NCBI RefSeq assembly: GCF_029581195.1
Contig: NZ_CP120737.1
Coordinates: forward strand, 5,681,001-5,745,000
Direction of reading: 5' to 3'
DNA: 64,000 nt
Source of the DNA: Solwaraspora sp. WMMD791
GTDB taxonomy: Bacteria > Actinomycetota > Actinomycetes > Mycobacteriales > Micromonosporaceae
This document shows, in pieces, positions 63,375 through 64,000 of this stretch. Both the position numbers and the translations under genes were made by a program. The stretch's first letter is position 1. The number at the start of each line of letters is the position of its first letter. Under the pieces are notes generated by a model that was not told the origin of the DNA, did no database searches, and saw only the letters and a list, made by a program, of their open reading frames with translations.

Positions 63375-64000
63375 TCAGACCAGCCGCAGCGTCGGGTACG
63401 CCGCGAAGACCGCGTTGAGCGGTGCGAAGTAGGTCGTACCGCCGGTGGTGCAGTTGCCGCTGCCGCCGGAGGTCATGCCGAGCGCGACGGTGCCGGCGAA
63501 CAGCGCACCGCCGCTGTCGCCCGGCTGGGCGCAGACGTTGGTCCGGATCAGGCCCCGGACGGTGCCCTGGGGGTAGGTGACCGAGGCGTTGACGCCGGTC
63601 ACCGAGCCACTGCGGACTCCGGTGGTGCTGCCGCTGCGGCGGACCGACTGACCGACGTACGCGTTGCCGACCGAGGTGATCGACTGGCTGCCCGGGTAGA
63701 GGTAGACCGCGCCGGGGCGGGCGATGCTGCTGTTGGTGTACTGCACGATGCCGTAGTCGTTGCCGGGGAAGCTGGAGACCACCCGGTTGCCGAGCACGGT
63801 GCTGCGGCTGGAGTTGGCGTACCAGGTGGCGGCGCTGGCGGTGCAGTGCCCGGCGGTGACGAAGTAGTTGGCGGTGGAGGTGCGGACGTTGAAGCCGAGG
63901 GAGCAGCGGGAGCCGTTGCTGCCGTAGATGGCCTCGCCGCCGGCGATCATCAGGCTGAACTCACCGTCGGTGTGCTCCAGCCGGGCGGCGTCGCCGGCGG
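63375..64000 (-). CDS. Secreted S1E (streptogrisin/alpha-lytic-type) serine protease, partial
   Basis: The frame stays open to the right edge; ATG 63950 is internal. The edge part ([17 protein letters not shown]) is the end of a propeptide. The mature domain starts [21 protein letters not shown] and has the full triad: His in VTAGHCTA, Asp in GNDYGIVQY and Ser in [12 protein letters not shown], with SSSRS-type disulfide cysteines. It is made as a pro-enzyme and exported. The signal peptide lies beyond the window. Confidence 0.92.
   Translation of the reverse strand, partial: AGDAARLEHTDGEFSLMIAGGEAIYGSNGSRCSLGFNVRTSTANYFVTAGHCTASAATWYANSSRSTVLGNRVVSSFPGNDYGIVQYTNSSIARPGAVYLYPGSQSITSVGNAYVGQSVRRSGSTTGVRSGSVTGVNASVTYPQGTVRGLIRTNVCAQPGDSGGALFAGTVALGMTSGGSGNCTTGGTTYFAPLNAVFAAYPTLRLV

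Overview
This is a 64-kb stretch of a very GC-rich actinobacterial chromosome, most likely from Micromonosporaceae (Micromonospora/Salinispora-like). The evidence is the GC-rich third codon positions, frequent GTG starts and ATGA stop/start overlaps, many genes that look leaderless (a -10 hexamer ending 6-7 nt before the start codon), SigE-type sigma factors with membrane partners, a conservon, and a Tat-exported PHP protein. I see no rRNA, tRNA, CRISPR array, prophage or intact insertion sequence. Both edges cut genes: an ATP-grasp ligase on the left and a secreted S1E protease on the right.

Layout. 0-12 kb: an ATP-grasp gene behind a Zur/Fur-like palindrome, then regulator/enzyme pairs (SDR + XRE, CPBP protease + TetR, alpha/beta hydrolase + WYL), two sigma/membrane-partner operons and a DUF7002 protein. 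12-18 kb: a wrecked GH6 cellulase pseudogene, a FAD-monooxygenase/hydrolase operon opposite a TetR with three phased operators, an MFS exporter, and a hydrolase opposite a MarR. 18.8-23.2 kb: an ABC exporter translationally coupled to a NarL-type two-component system, then another TetR with a near-perfect palindrome. 23-31.7 kb: RNase HI, VanZ-like, NADAR, GyrI-like, AraC, a methyltransferase, a graveyard of MDR and PIN fragments, a Tat-exported PHP protein, a macrodomain protein and a third sigma/partner pair. 31.8-35 kb: a phospholipase D family enzyme, a PAP2 phosphatase and a small membrane protein.

35.4-46.2 kb is a nucleoside uptake and salvage locus: BMP-family lipoprotein, double-NBD ATPase, two permeases, cytidine deaminase (with an unusual C-terminal extension), thymidine phosphorylase and, after two other genes, adenosine deaminase with strikingly G-rich third codon positions. 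A strong hairpin between the binding protein and the ATPase probably sets their stoichiometry. 46.7-51.7 kb is a complete conservon (sensor kinase, roadblock, DUF742, GTPase). Facing it is a protein with an IS110-transposase-like N-terminal half and a C-terminal tail that copies the tail of the conservon kinase. To my mind this is the most interesting item in the window.

54.4-60.7 kb reads leftward as blaI - M56 peptidase - cydD - cydC - conserved unknown, suggesting peptidase-controlled expression of the thiol exporter. 60.8-64 kb holds a deleted peptidase E pseudogene, a 59-aa Cys-rich protein too short for ordinary ORF lists, a DUF4232-type lipoprotein, an RBBP9-like hydrolase and the partial protease. 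Short tandem duplications (12, 15, 18, 19, 21 and 24 bp units) recur across the window both in and between genes.
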